Source: Stutzerimonas stutzeri
Lineage (GTDB): Bacteria; Pseudomonadota; Gammaproteobacteria; Pseudomonadales; Pseudomonadaceae
DNA: 64,000 nucleotides
NCBI RefSeq assembly: GCF_002890895.1
Contig: NZ_POUL01000006.1
Location: forward strand, 124,001-188,000
Direction of reading: 5' to 3'
The position numbers and the translations under genes were made by a program. Positions 53,970-62,167 of this stretch are shown piece after piece. Within the stretch, counting starts at the first letter, position 1, and each line of letters opens with the position of its first letter. The notes below the pieces were generated by a model that was not told the origin of the DNA, searched no databases, and saw nothing but the letters and a program-made list of their open reading frames with translations.

Positions 53970-54983
53970 ATGAAAGCCATCGGCTACCAACAATCCCTGC
54001 CAGTCGACGACGTGAATTCACTGATCGACATCGAACTGCCTGATCCCACACCCGGCCCGCGCGACCTGCTGGTCGAGGTCCGCGCCATCTCGGTGAACCC
54101 TGTGGATACCAAGATCCGCATGCGCGTGCAGCCGGAAGCCGGTCAATATCAGGTACTTGGTTGGGATGTGGCCGGCGTGGTGCGCGCGGTGGGCAGCGAA
54201 GTCACCCTCTTCCAACCCGGCGATGAGGTGTTCTACGCCGGCGCGCTGGATCGGCCGGGCGCCAACAGCGAACTGCATCGGGTCGATGAGCGCATCGTCG
54301 GACGCAAGCCCGCAACACTGGACTTCGCGGCTGCAGCGGCGCTGCCGTTGACTTCGATCACCGCCTGGGAGCTGCTGTTCGAGCGCTTGCAGATTAGCGA
54401 AGGCAAGGAAGATCGCGATCAGCGTTTGCTTATCGTCGGTGCAGCGGGGGGTGTGGGCTCCATCCTCACTCAGCTGGCGCGCCAGTTGACCGGGCTGAAG
54501 GTAATCGGCACAGCCTCGCGGAGCGAAACCCAGGACTGGGTGCGTGAGCTGGGCGCTCATGAGGTGATCAATCACAGCCAGCCGTTGGCCGCCGAGCTGC
54601 AACGAGTGAGCATCGCCGACGTCACCCACGTTGCCAGCCTGACCCACACCGACGTTCACTTGCCGCAGATCGTCGAGGCGCTGCAGCCTCAAGGTCGGCT
54701 GGCCTTGATCGATGACCCGGCCAGCCTCGACATCAGCCTGCTCAAGCGCAAGAGCCTGTCGCTGCACTGGGAGTTCATGTACACCCGTTCGCTGTACCAG
54801 ACGCCGGACATGATTGCGCAGCACCAGCTGCTCAACCGGGTCGCGGAGCTGATCGACACCGGCGTGCTGAAGACCACCCTGGGTGAGCACTACGGCGCCA
54901 TCAACGCCGAAAATCTGCGCCGCGCCCATGCCTTCATCGAGAGCGGCAAGGCCAAAGGCAAGATCGTCCTTGAAGGGTTCTGA
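53970..54983 (+). CDS. Zinc-binding-type (QOR/MDR) alcohol dehydrogenase family protein
   Basis: A 337-residue NADPH:quinone oxidoreductase-like protein of the medium-chain family. GroES-like fold at the start (DLLVEVRAISVNPVDTKIRM), then the Rossmann segment LLIVGAAGGVGSILTQLARQL. It lacks the catalytic-zinc cysteine pattern, as in the quinone oxidoreductase branch. AAGGAG precedes the ATG at 53970. It is divergent from its probable LysR regulator. Confidence 0.9.
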   Translation: MKAIGYQQSLPVDDVNSLIDIELPDPTPGPRDLLVEVRAISVNPVDTKIRMRVQPEAGQYQVLGWDVAGVVRAVGSEVTLFQPGDEVFYAGALDRPGANSELHRVDERIVGRKPATLDFAAAAALPLTSITAWELLFERLQISEGKEDRDQRLLIVGAAGGVGSILTQLARQLTGLKVIGTASRSETQDWVRELGAHEVINHSQPLAAELQRVSIADVTHVASLTHTDVHLPQIVEALQPQGRLALIDDPASLDISLLKRKSLSLHWEFMYTRSLYQTPDMIAQHQLLNRVAELIDTGVLKTTLGEHYGAINAENLRRAHAFIESGKAKGKIVLEGF

Positions 54984-54992
54984 CGGATGCGG

Positions 54993-55015
54993 GACCGCCT
55001 CAGGACGAGGCGGTC
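54993..55015. terminator. Convergent terminator hairpin overlapping a stop codon
   Basis: GACCGCCTC (54993) pairs with GAGGCGGTC (55007-55015). It overlaps the stop of the MFS gene (55000-55002) and follows the oxidoreductase stop by ten bases. Confidence 0.62.
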
Positions 55016-56196
55016 TCGCTGCGTTGGGATAGGCTGCTCTGGCCGGTATACCAGGCCAGGCACGCCGCCAGGCCGGCACACACCGTGATAGCCAAGGCCA
55101 TCGGCACGGCTGTGCCGTTGTGCATCCAACCCACGGCCGCCGAGGCGAAGGCGGCAACACAGAACTGCATGCTGCCCATCAACGCCGACGCCAAGCCCGC
55201 CTGCTTGCCCTGCTTCGCCATGGCGCAGGCGGTTGCGTTGGGCAGGATGCTGCCAAGGCTCGCCAGGCCGGCGAACAACGGAATAAGCAACGGCCAGAGT
55301 GCCTCCGGCTTGCTCAGCGCAATCATCAGTAACGCCGCGCCGCAACCGAAGTAGAGCCAGACCAGGCGCCGCAGCCAGAAACCCGGGCCGCGCAGACGCA
55401 ACAGCCGTGCATTGATCTGCGAGACGAGAATGAACCCCGCCGCATTGCTGCCGAACAGCCAGCCGTAGTGCTCGGCCGGAACGCCATACAGTTCGATGAA
55501 GACGAAGGGCGAGCCGGCGATATAGGCAAACATACCGGCCATCGCCACGCCGCCCGAGAGTGCAAAGGCGATGAATTCGCGGTCACGGAACAGCGCGACG
55601 TAGCGCCCAAGGGTTCCTCGCAAGGCGTGTTTGGGTGCATCGGCCGGTAAGGTTTCCGGCAGCCGTAGCGCAACCGCAACGCCACACAGTGCGCTGAAGA
55701 TCGTCAGCGAGACGAAGATCGCCTGCCAGCCGAAGGCGTTCATCAGCAGCCCACCCGCCAGCGGCGCGAGGATCGGCGCCAACCCCATCACCAGCATCAA
55801 CTGGGAAAAGACTTTGGCGCCCTGCACTGGATCGCACCAGTCGCGTACCACCGCGCGGGTCACCACGATGCCTGCGCAGCCACCCAGCGCCTGAACGAAA
55901 CGCGCAGCGATCAGCCAGTCCAGCGACGGCGCAAAGGCACACGCCAGCGACGCCAGGGTAAACAGCGTCACGCCCACCAGCAGCGGCCAGCGCCGTCCAT
56001 ACCGATCCGCCAGCGGCCCATAGATCAGCTGCCCAAGGGCCAGGCCGATGAAGTAAGCCGCCAGCGACAGCTGCACGTGTTCCACATCCGTGGCAAAAGC
56101 GCGCGCCATCGAGGGAAACGCCGGCAGGTAGAAATCGATGGCCAACGGACCAAAGGCGCTGAGCGCGCCCAGAATGAGCAGAATAGGAAGGGGCAT
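55000..56196 (-). CDS. Bcr/CflA-type multidrug efflux MFS transporter
   Basis: A 398-residue drug:H+ antiporter with twelve hydrophobic segments. Visible motifs: DFYLPAFPSMARAF at the start of helix 1, GQLIYGPLADRYGRRWPLL (loop 2-3) and LGGCAGIVVTRAVVRDW in helix 4-5, typical of Bcr. The TetR gene at 56402 is divergent with an AcrR-like operator between them, so it is probably repressed by that protein. Confidence 0.93.
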   Translation of the reverse strand: MPLPILLILGALSAFGPLAIDFYLPAFPSMARAFATDVEHVQLSLAAYFIGLALGQLIYGPLADRYGRRWPLLVGVTLFTLASLACAFAPSLDWLIAARFVQALGGCAGIVVTRAVVRDWCDPVQGAKVFSQLMLVMGLAPILAPLAGGLLMNAFGWQAIFVSLTIFSALCGVAVALRLPETLPADAPKHALRGTLGRYVALFRDREFIAFALSGGVAMAGMFAYIAGSPFVFIELYGVPAEHYGWLFGSNAAGFILVSQINARLLRLRGPGFWLRRLVWLYFGCGAALLMIALSKPEALWPLLIPLFAGLASLGSILPNATACAMAKQGKQAGLASALMGSMQFCVAAFASAAVGWMHNGTAVPMALAITVCAGLAACLAWYTGQSSLSQRSETASS

Positions 56197-56288
56197 GGAT
56201 AAACTCGCGGAGCGGAAAAAGCCGAAGCATCGACCCGCAGCGAAGCCGCGACCGAGATCGAACGTTTACAGAGAAGCTGAGATGCTGT

Positions 56289-56312
56289 TACATACACAGA
56301 CGATTGTAAACA
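56289..56312. promoter_or_regulatory. AcrR/TtgR-like operator candidate
   Basis: The 24 bases begin TACATACA and end TGTAAACA, which parallels the E. coli acrR operator (TACATACA ... TGTATGTA, also 24 bases). GTTTACA at 56264-56270 is a further half-site that pairs with TGTAAAC at 56305. It sits between the divergent MFS and TetR genes. Confidence 0.55.
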
Positions 56313-56401
56313 TCCAAAGTTGCAGAGGTTAAAGGACGAACTCCGCATTATCCGCCGCGAAGGCATTATTCAATGCAGTATCAGGCTGCCGTAGCTCACC
56401 C

Positions 56402-57031
56402 ATGCGAAGAACCAAAGAAGACGCCGAAAAGACCCGTGTTGCCCTGCTCGCCTCTGCCGAGCGGCTGTTTCTCGACAAGGGTGTGGCGCACACCAGTCTC
56501 GACCAGATTGCCCGCGACGCCGGCGTGACCCGCGGCGCCGTGTACTGGCATTTCCAGAACAAAGCGCATCTGTTTCACGAAATGCTCAATCAGGTTCGCC
56601 TGCCCCCGGAACAGATGGCCGAGCGGCTTTGCAGCTGCACCCAGCAGCAGCCGTTGAGGGCGCTGTATGAGCTCTGTATCGAAGGCATCAGTGCCTTGGG
56701 CCGGGATGAGCAGAAGCGCAGGGTCATGACCATCCTTCTGCACCGTTGCGAATTCACCGACGAATTACGCGAAGCGGAAGAGCGCCACCAGGCGTTCATC
56801 AATCAGTTCATTGAGTTGTGCGAAAAACTTCTGGAGAGCGCCGCTGACAGCCTGTATCCAGGCACTACTCCGCGTCTGGCCGCGCGCACCTTGCACGCGC
56901 TGATCGTCGGCGTGTTCAGCGACTGGACCCGCGACCCGACCCTGTTCGATCCGGAAAAAGATTGCGCCGCGCTGATCGACCCGGTGTTCCGTGGTCTGGT
57001 CAAGGATTGGGACAGTTCCGCCGTGCGCTGA
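56402..57031 (+). CDS. TetR-family repressor (AcrR/TtgR type)
   Basis: A 209-residue regulator: MRRTKEDAEKTRVALLASAERLF and GVAHTSLDQIARDAGVTRGAVYWHFQNKAHLF (parts: SLDQIARDAGVTRGAVYWHF) form the HTH, and the C-terminal domain matches TtgR/AcrR-type ligand domains (TetR_C_2). The neighbour is an MFS pump rather than an RND pump, which is unusual for this branch. A likely operator lies 90 bases upstream. Confidence 0.93.
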   Translation: MRRTKEDAEKTRVALLASAERLFLDKGVAHTSLDQIARDAGVTRGAVYWHFQNKAHLFHEMLNQVRLPPEQMAERLCSCTQQQPLRALYELCIEGISALGRDEQKRRVMTILLHRCEFTDELREAEERHQAFINQFIELCEKLLESAADSLYPGTTPRLAARTLHALIVGVFSDWTRDPTLFDPEKDCAALIDPVFRGLVKDWDSSAVR

Positions 57032-57045
57032 CGCATCCCTAACAA

Positions 57046-57069
57046 ACGCGGCAGCAGCTGCTGCCGCGT
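57046..57069. terminator. 24-base perfect palindrome between convergent genes
   Basis: ACGCGGCAGCAG (57046) is followed at once by its exact complement, CTGCTGCCGCGT. It lies between the tetR stop and the copZ stop and can act as a bidirectional terminator. Confidence 0.65.
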
Positions 57070-57075
57070 GCTGCA

Positions 57076-57267
57076 TCACTGGACCTGATAGCCCTCTTCT
57101 TCGATTGCCTCGCGGATGGTCGCATCGTCCAGCCCACCCTCCACGTGCACCACGCCCGCCTCAAGGTCGACATCGACCTTGGCATCGCCATCGCGCGACT
57201 GGATTGCCTGAGTCACGGCGCGCCGGCAATGCTCGCAGGTCATGCCTTTCACGTTGAACGTCTGCAT
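57076..57267 (-). CDS. copZ: Copper chaperone CopZ
   Basis: A 63-residue HMA-domain protein with the Cu(I) motif MTCEHC (Cys11, Cys14), single domain, cytosolic. It hands copper to CopA. It is divergent from copA, and a MerR-type promoter with 19-base spacer lies upstream. The start at 57267 follows AAGGAG. Confidence 0.93.
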   Translation of the reverse strand: MQTFNVKGMTCEHCRRAVTQAIQSRDGDAKVDVDLEAGVVHVEGGLDDATIREAIEEEGYQVQ

Positions 57268-57306
57268 CGGTTGCTCCTTTCGTTCGTTGAATACACCAGC
57301 ATGCTC

Positions 57307-57331
57307 AACGTTGCCACACTGACAAGGTCAA
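57307..57331 (-). promoter_or_regulatory. CueR-type promoter of copZ
   Basis: On the minus strand TTGACC (57331-57326) is the -35, the 19-base spacer carries the dyad ACCTTGTC-AGTG-TGGCAACGT, and the -10 would be GAGCAT at 57301-57306, which is weak. The long spacer is the mark of MerR-type promoters. Confidence 0.6.
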
Positions 57332-57362
57332 TAGGCTTGGCTGCGACATCCTGTTACTGGAC

Positions 57363-57386
57363 TTGACCTTCCCACAAGGTGAAGGT
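57363..57386 (+). promoter_or_regulatory. CueR-type promoter of copA
   Basis: TTGACC at 57363 (-35) is followed by the dyad ACCTTCC (57366) ... GAAGGT (57381-57386) with a 19-base spacer; the -10 would be GATCCT at 57388. The dyad matches CueR boxes upstream of copA genes. Confidence 0.75.
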
Positions 57387-57423
57387 TGATCCTCAGCGGC
57401 AACTGGCCTATTCGGAGCAAACC

Positions 57424-59805
57424 ATGACGAGCGCAACCTACACGCTGCCTATCTCCGGCATGACCTGCGCGAGCTGCGCCGGGCGGGTCGAGCGCGCCCT
57501 GCTGAAGGTGCCCGGCGTCGACAGCGCGGCGGTGAATCTTGCTGCCGAGCAAGTCCGCGTGCAGACCCATGAAGGCGAGCTCTCCGAACTGGTACAGGCC
57601 GTGGAAAAAGCCGGCTACGGCGTGCCGGTACAAACCCTTGAACTGGCCATCGAAGGCATGACCTGCGCCAGCTGTGCGGGCCGCATCGAGCGAGCACTGC
57701 TCAAGGTGCCCGGCGTGCGCAGCGCCTCGGTGAACCTGGCCAACGAACGTGCCCGTATCGAAGTGCTCGGCGCGGTCGACTCGTCAGTATTGATCGCGGC
57801 GGTCGAGGCCGCTGGCTACAAGGCTCAAGCCAGCAGCGATAGCGAGCCTGCCACTGACCGGAGCGAAAGCCGCCTACGCCGTGAACGCTGGGCCGTTATT
57901 GCCGCGCTGCTGCTTGCCGCACCGCTGGTCATTCCAATGTTTGGCGACCTGCTGGGCCTGCATTGGATGTTGCCGCCCTGGATGCAGTTCGTGCTCGCCA
58001 CGCCGGTGCAATTCATCCTTGGTGCGCGTTTCTACGTGGCGGGTTGGAAGGCCGTGCGGGCCGGGGCCGGCAACATGGACCTGCTGGTCGCGATCGGCAC
58101 CAGCGCCGGCTATGGCCTGAGCCTCTACCAGTGGTGGGTCGCAGAGGCTGGGCAGATGCCGCATCTGTATTTCGAAGCGTCCGCCGTGGTGATCGCCCTC
58201 GTCCTGCTGGGCAAATACTTGGAAAGCCGTGCCAAGCGCCAGACCAGCGCAGCCATTCGTGCACTGGAGGCGCTCCGGCCCGATCGCGCGGTACGCGTGG
58301 TTGATGGCCGCGAAGAAGAGGTGGCGATTGCGGTCCTGCGTCTGAACGACCTGGTGTTGGTCAAGCCCGGCGAGCGCTTCCCGGTGGACGGCGAAGTGGT
58401 CGAAGGCGAAAGCCAGGCCGACGAGGCCCTGATCAGCGGTGAAAGCCTGCCGGTGGCGAAGGCGCCGGGCGACAGCATCACCGGCGGCGCGATCAACGGT
58501 GAAGGCCGGTTGCTGGTTCGCACCACCGCGCTGGGCGGCGAAACGGTGCTGGCGCGCATCATTCGGCTGGTCGAGGACGCCCAGGCCGCCAAGGCCCCCA
58601 TCCAGAAACTGGTGGATAAGGTCAGCCAGGTATTCGTCCCGGCGGTGCTGGTGATTGCTTTGTTGACCCTGGCGGGCTGGCTGTTCGTTGGCGCGCCCGC
58701 CGAAGTGGCGTTGATCAACGCGGTTGCCGTGCTGGTCATCGCGTGTCCCTGTGCGCTTGGCCTTGCGACGCCAGCTGCGATCATGGCCGGCACCGGTGTC
58801 GCCGCACGACACGGCATTCTGATCAAGGACGCTGAAGCGCTGGAGGTCGCCCATGCCGTGACGGCGGTCGCCTTTGACAAGACCGGTACCCTAACCTCCG
58901 GCAAGCCGCGCATTGTTCATCTGCATGCCGTTGATGGCGATGAGTCCGCGCTTTTGCAACAGGCCGGTGCGCTGCAACGCGGCAGCGAACATCCGCTGGC
59001 GCAGGCTGTGCTGGACCGCTGCGCCGAGCAAGGGCTGACAGTGGCCGACGTCGATCGCAGCCAGTCGCTCACAGGGCGCGGCATCGCCGGCGATCTCGAT
59101 GGCCGCTCGCTGGCGCTGGGCAACCGCCGGCTGCTGGACGACAGCGGCCTGCAGCCGGGCGAGCTGGCGGGCAAAGCCGAAGCTTGGGAAAGCGAAGGCC
59201 GCACGCTGTCCTGGCTGATCGAGACTGCGCCGACATCTCGCGTGCTCGGCCTGTTCGCCTTTGGCGACAGCCTCAAAGAAGGCGCCGCTGAAGCGATCGC
59301 AGCTCTCAACGCCCGACATATTCGCAGCCATTTGATCACCGGTGACAACCGCGGCAGTGCCCGTGTGGTGGCCGAGGCGCTGCAGATCGACAGCGTGCAC
59401 GCCGAAGTGCTACCGGCCGACAAGGCGGCCACGATCGCCGAGTTGAAAAAAGGCGGCGCGGTGCTGGCGATGGTCGGCGACGGCATCAACGATGCGCCAG
59501 CACTGGCCGCCGCCGATGTCGGCATCGCCATGGGCGGCGGGACCGATGTGGCCATGCATGCGGCGGGGATCACCCTGATGCGCGGCGATCCACGCCTGGT
59601 GCCCGCTGCACTGGAGATCAGCCGCCGCACCTACCGCAAGATCCAGCAGAACCTGTTCTGGGCGTTCATCTACAACCTGGTCGGGATTCCCCTGGCAGCC
59701 TTCGGTTTTTTGAGTCCGGTAGTGGCAGGCGCGGCGATGGCGTTGTCGAGCGTCAGCGTGGTCAGCAACGCGCTGCTGCTCAAGCGTTGGGAGCCGAAGG
59801 ACTAG
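57424..59805 (+). CDS. copA: Copper-translocating P1B-type ATPase CopA
   Basis: Inner-membrane Cu(I) exporter, 793 residues. Two N-terminal HMA domains (GMTCASC at Cys15/18 and Cys81/84), about eight hydrophobic helices, CPC in IACPCALG (residues 441-443), the phosphorylation site DKTGT (Asp485), and GDGIND (about 685-690) in the nucleotide domain. The ATG at 57424 gives the normal N-terminus. It is divergent from copZ and followed by cueR 95 bases downstream. Confidence 0.97.
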   Translation: MTSATYTLPISGMTCASCAGRVERALLKVPGVDSAAVNLAAEQVRVQTHEGELSELVQAVEKAGYGVPVQTLELAIEGMTCASCAGRIERALLKVPGVRSASVNLANERARIEVLGAVDSSVLIAAVEAAGYKAQASSDSEPATDRSESRLRRERWAVIAALLLAAPLVIPMFGDLLGLHWMLPPWMQFVLATPVQFILGARFYVAGWKAVRAGAGNMDLLVAIGTSAGYGLSLYQWWVAEAGQMPHLYFEASAVVIALVLLGKYLESRAKRQTSAAIRALEALRPDRAVRVVDGREEEVAIAVLRLNDLVLVKPGERFPVDGEVVEGESQADEALISGESLPVAKAPGDSITGGAINGEGRLLVRTTALGGETVLARIIRLVEDAQAAKAPIQKLVDKVSQVFVPAVLVIALLTLAGWLFVGAPAEVALINAVAVLVIACPCALGLATPAAIMAGTGVAARHGILIKDAEALEVAHAVTAVAFDKTGTLTSGKPRIVHLHAVDGDESALLQQAGALQRGSEHPLAQAVLDRCAEQGLTVADVDRSQSLTGRGIAGDLDGRSLALGNRRLLDDSGLQPGELAGKAEAWESEGRTLSWLIETAPTSRVLGLFAFGDSLKEGAAEAIAALNARHIRSHLITGDNRGSARVVAEALQIDSVHAEVLPADKAATIAELKKGGAVLAMVGDGINDAPALAAADVGIAMGGGTDVAMHAAGITLMRGDPRLVPAALEISRRTYRKIQQNLFWAFIYNLVGIPLAAFGFLSPVVAGAAMALSSVSVVSNALLLKRWEPKD

Positions 59806-59900
59806 CGTGCAGCCGCGCACGGGCTGTGATCGGCGGCACGCATGGACACCGCGCCGACGCAGCACACAACAGCCTCACACCGATTCGTCTGGATGCGCAC

Positions 59901-60326
59901 ATGAACATTGGCCAAGCAGCAAAGAAAAGCGGGTTGTCGGCAAAGATGATTCGCTACTACGAGTCCATCGACCTGATCTCCCCCGCCGGGCGCAGCGCCA
60001 ACGGTTACCGCCACTATGGCGAGGAAGACCTGCACCGCCTCGCGTTTATCAAGCGCTCGCGCGATATGGGCTTCTCATTGGAGGAAGTGAGCAGGCTGCT
60101 CACGCTCTGGCAGGACCGCCATCGCGCCAGCGCTGACGTGAAGTCCCTGGCCGGCGCGCATATCGAGGCGCTCAATCAGAAGATCGCTGAACTGGTGGGG
60201 TTACGCGACACCCTGCAAGAGCTGGTCGACACCTGTCAGGGCGATGACCGGCCGGATTGCCCCATCCTCAAGGACCTGGAATCCGGCGGGTGCTGCTCGT
60301 CCAGCGCACCCCGTGAGCGCAGCTAG
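59901..60326 (+). CDS. cueR: Copper-responsive MerR-type regulator CueR
   Basis: A 141-residue regulator. The HTH reads MNIGQAAKKSGLSAKMIRYYESIDLI (parts: AAKKSGLSAKMIRYYE). The Cu(I) site is Cys112 and Cys120 in CQGDDRPDCP, exactly at the E. coli CueR positions, with a GGCC tail. It presumably activates copA and copZ at the two boxes upstream. Confidence 0.96.
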   Translation: MNIGQAAKKSGLSAKMIRYYESIDLISPAGRSANGYRHYGEEDLHRLAFIKRSRDMGFSLEEVSRLLTLWQDRHRASADVKSLAGAHIEALNQKIAELVGLRDTLQELVDTCQGDDRPDCPILKDLESGGCCSSSAPRERS

Positions 60327-60362
60327 ACAGAGCAACACCGCTTTTCCATCAGGGATACAACA

Positions 60363-60385
60363 AGGCCAGGCATTGCGCCTGGCCT
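60363..60385 (-). terminator. Terminator of the ferritin gene
   Basis: AGGCCAGGC (60364) pairs with GCCTGGCCT (60377-60385) around ATTGC. On the minus strand it is followed by TTGTTGTA, ten bases beyond the ferritin stop. Confidence 0.7.
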
Positions 60386-60394
60386 CGCGATAGA

Positions 60395-60862
60395 TCAGCT
60401 AGCCTGCGATTGCAGGTAGTTCTGCAGCCCGATGCGGTCGATCATGCCGAGCTGCTGCTCCAGCCAGTAGGCGTGATCTTCTTCAGTGTCCATCAGCTGC
60501 AGCTCGAGAATTTCACGGGTCTGGTAATCACCGTGCTGCTCGGCCAGGGTGATGCCCTTGGCCAGGGCTTCGCGCACCTTGTATTCGAGTGCCAGATCGG
60601 CGCGCAACATCTCAGGAACGGTGTGGCCGGGATGCATTGCCTCCGGCGTCATGTCCGGTGTGCCTTCGAGGAACAGGATGCGCTTGAGCAGCGCATCGGC
60701 GTGCTCGGTTTCCTCCTGCATTTCGTGATTGATCCGCTCGTAGAGCTTGGTGAACCCCCAGTCGGCATACATCCGCGAGTGCAGGAAATACTGATCACGC
60801 GCCGCCAGCTCCCCACGCAGCAGTTCTTTGAGATATTCGATGACTTGTGGCTGACCTTGCAT
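60395..60862 (-). CDS. ftnA: FtnA-type bacterial ferritin (annotated as bacterioferritin)
   Basis: Iron-storage protein of 155 residues that matches P. aeruginosa FtnA (BfrA). The ferroxidase residues are present: Glu18, Glu51, His54, Glu93, Glu127 and His130. The haem-ligating Met52 of true bacterioferritins is Thr52 here (EETEH), so no haem is expected. The ATG at 60862 follows AGGAG. No partner bacterioferritin-associated ferredoxin gene is present. Confidence 0.93.
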   Translation of the reverse strand: MQGQPQVIEYLKELLRGELAARDQYFLHSRMYADWGFTKLYERINHEMQEETEHADALLKRILFLEGTPDMTPEAMHPGHTVPEMLRADLALEYKVREALAKGITLAEQHGDYQTREILELQLMDTEEDHAYWLEQQLGMIDRIGLQNYLQSQAS

Positions 60863-61080
60863 TGCGACTCTCTCCTGCACTGACTTTTGAACGCCGGACA
60901 ATGATACGCCCAATCGGCGGCGGATTGACCGTGGCCCCGTTGCCGCAGGCAAAACCAGCTGACCAGTGGGTCAGTTCAGCATAGGCCGAACTCCCGAGCC
61001 AGAGCGGGGTTCTACTGAATCTGTCGCGGCGTTTCGCATTGTCGCGACGTCTTGCTCGTCGCCATTGTCCAGGAGAACGG

Positions 61081-62163
61081 ATGCCGCTCTTAACGTCCCG
61101 AGGCCGCTCACGACATCGCTTTACTATCGCCTCAATCTGCATTGGGCTGACCCTGTCCGGCTGCGCCGAGGACAAGGAACCTGTTCAGGTGCCGCCACGC
61201 GTTGCCTTTGTCGAGCCGCTGCAACGTATTGATAACGGCCCCGAGTCGTTGCGCTTTCCCGGTGTGGTCGAAAGCGTGACCAGCACGCAGCTGGCGTTCC
61301 AGGTGCCGGGGCGCGTCGAGCGCATCCTTGTCGACGAAGGCGAGCACGTCGAAAAAGGCCAGCCGGTCGCCGAACTCGACGACACCGATTACCAGCTGCA
61401 ACTGCGCGAGGCCCAAGCACGGCTTCGTCAGCTGGAGGCGGATCTGAGCCGCAAGCGTGCGTTGCTGGACGAAGGGATTCTCGCCCCCGCCGCGGTAGAG
61501 CCGCTGCAGGCCAGTGTGGTGGCGGCACGCGTCGCTCGCGACAGCGCACAGCGCAATATCAAGCACAGCACACTGGAGGCACCGTTCGACGGCGTCGTCG
61601 CGCGGCGGCTGGTCGAGCCGGACATGGTGGTCGCCACGGGTACACCGGTGCTCGAGTTGCAGAACAACCAGCACATTGAAGTCACCGTTGACCTGCCCGA
61701 AACAGCCGCGCTGAGCATCCCCCTGAATGAAACGCTGCAGGCCGTCGGCGAGCTGGTGATTGCCGACCTGACGCTGCCGCTTGAATACAAGGAACACAGC
61801 ACCCAGCCGCGCGAAGGCTCGCGCACTTACAGCCTGACGCTACAGGGCCAACCGCCGGAGGACTTCAACCTGCTGCCAGGTATGGCCATGCGGGTTCGCC
61901 TCGAGCGGCCTGCCGAGCCACAGAGCGAGAAAACACCGCGTTTTCGCGTGCCGCTCAATGCGGTGCAGACAGCACCCAATGGCAGCCATTACCTGTGGCT
62001 GGCGGTGGACGGACACGCCCAGCGCCATGACCTGCAGCTCGAACGGATCGAAGACGACCATGCGGTGGTCAGCGGCGAGCTGAACAACGACATGCTGGTG
62101 ATCGTAGCGGGTGGCAGCAAGCTCTCGGAAGACCAACCGATCAAAGCCGAGCGGCGGAAGTAA
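61081..62163 (+). CDS. RND efflux periplasmic adaptor (lipoprotein)
   Basis: A 360-residue membrane-fusion protein with a lipobox (TLSGC, Cys at about 28). The barrel-sandwich hybrid is seen as TQLAFQVPGRVERILVDEGEHVEKGQPVAELDD (parts: GRVERILVDEGEHVEKGQ), then a coiled-coil hairpin (about 110-160), and the second half of the lipoyl domain at IKHSTLEAPFDGVVARR. AGGAG precedes the ATG. It is four bases from the permease gene. Confidence 0.92.
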   Translation: MPLLTSRGRSRHRFTIASICIGLTLSGCAEDKEPVQVPPRVAFVEPLQRIDNGPESLRFPGVVESVTSTQLAFQVPGRVERILVDEGEHVEKGQPVAELDDTDYQLQLREAQARLRQLEADLSRKRALLDEGILAPAAVEPLQASVVAARVARDSAQRNIKHSTLEAPFDGVVARRLVEPDMVVATGTPVLELQNNQHIEVTVDLPETAALSIPLNETLQAVGELVIADLTLPLEYKEHSTQPREGSRTYSLTLQGQPPEDFNLLPGMAMRVRLERPAEPQSEKTPRFRVPLNAVQTAPNGSHYLWLAVDGHAQRHDLQLERIEDDHAVVSGELNNDMLVIVAGGSKLSEDQPIKAERRK

Positions 62164-62167
62164 GCGG

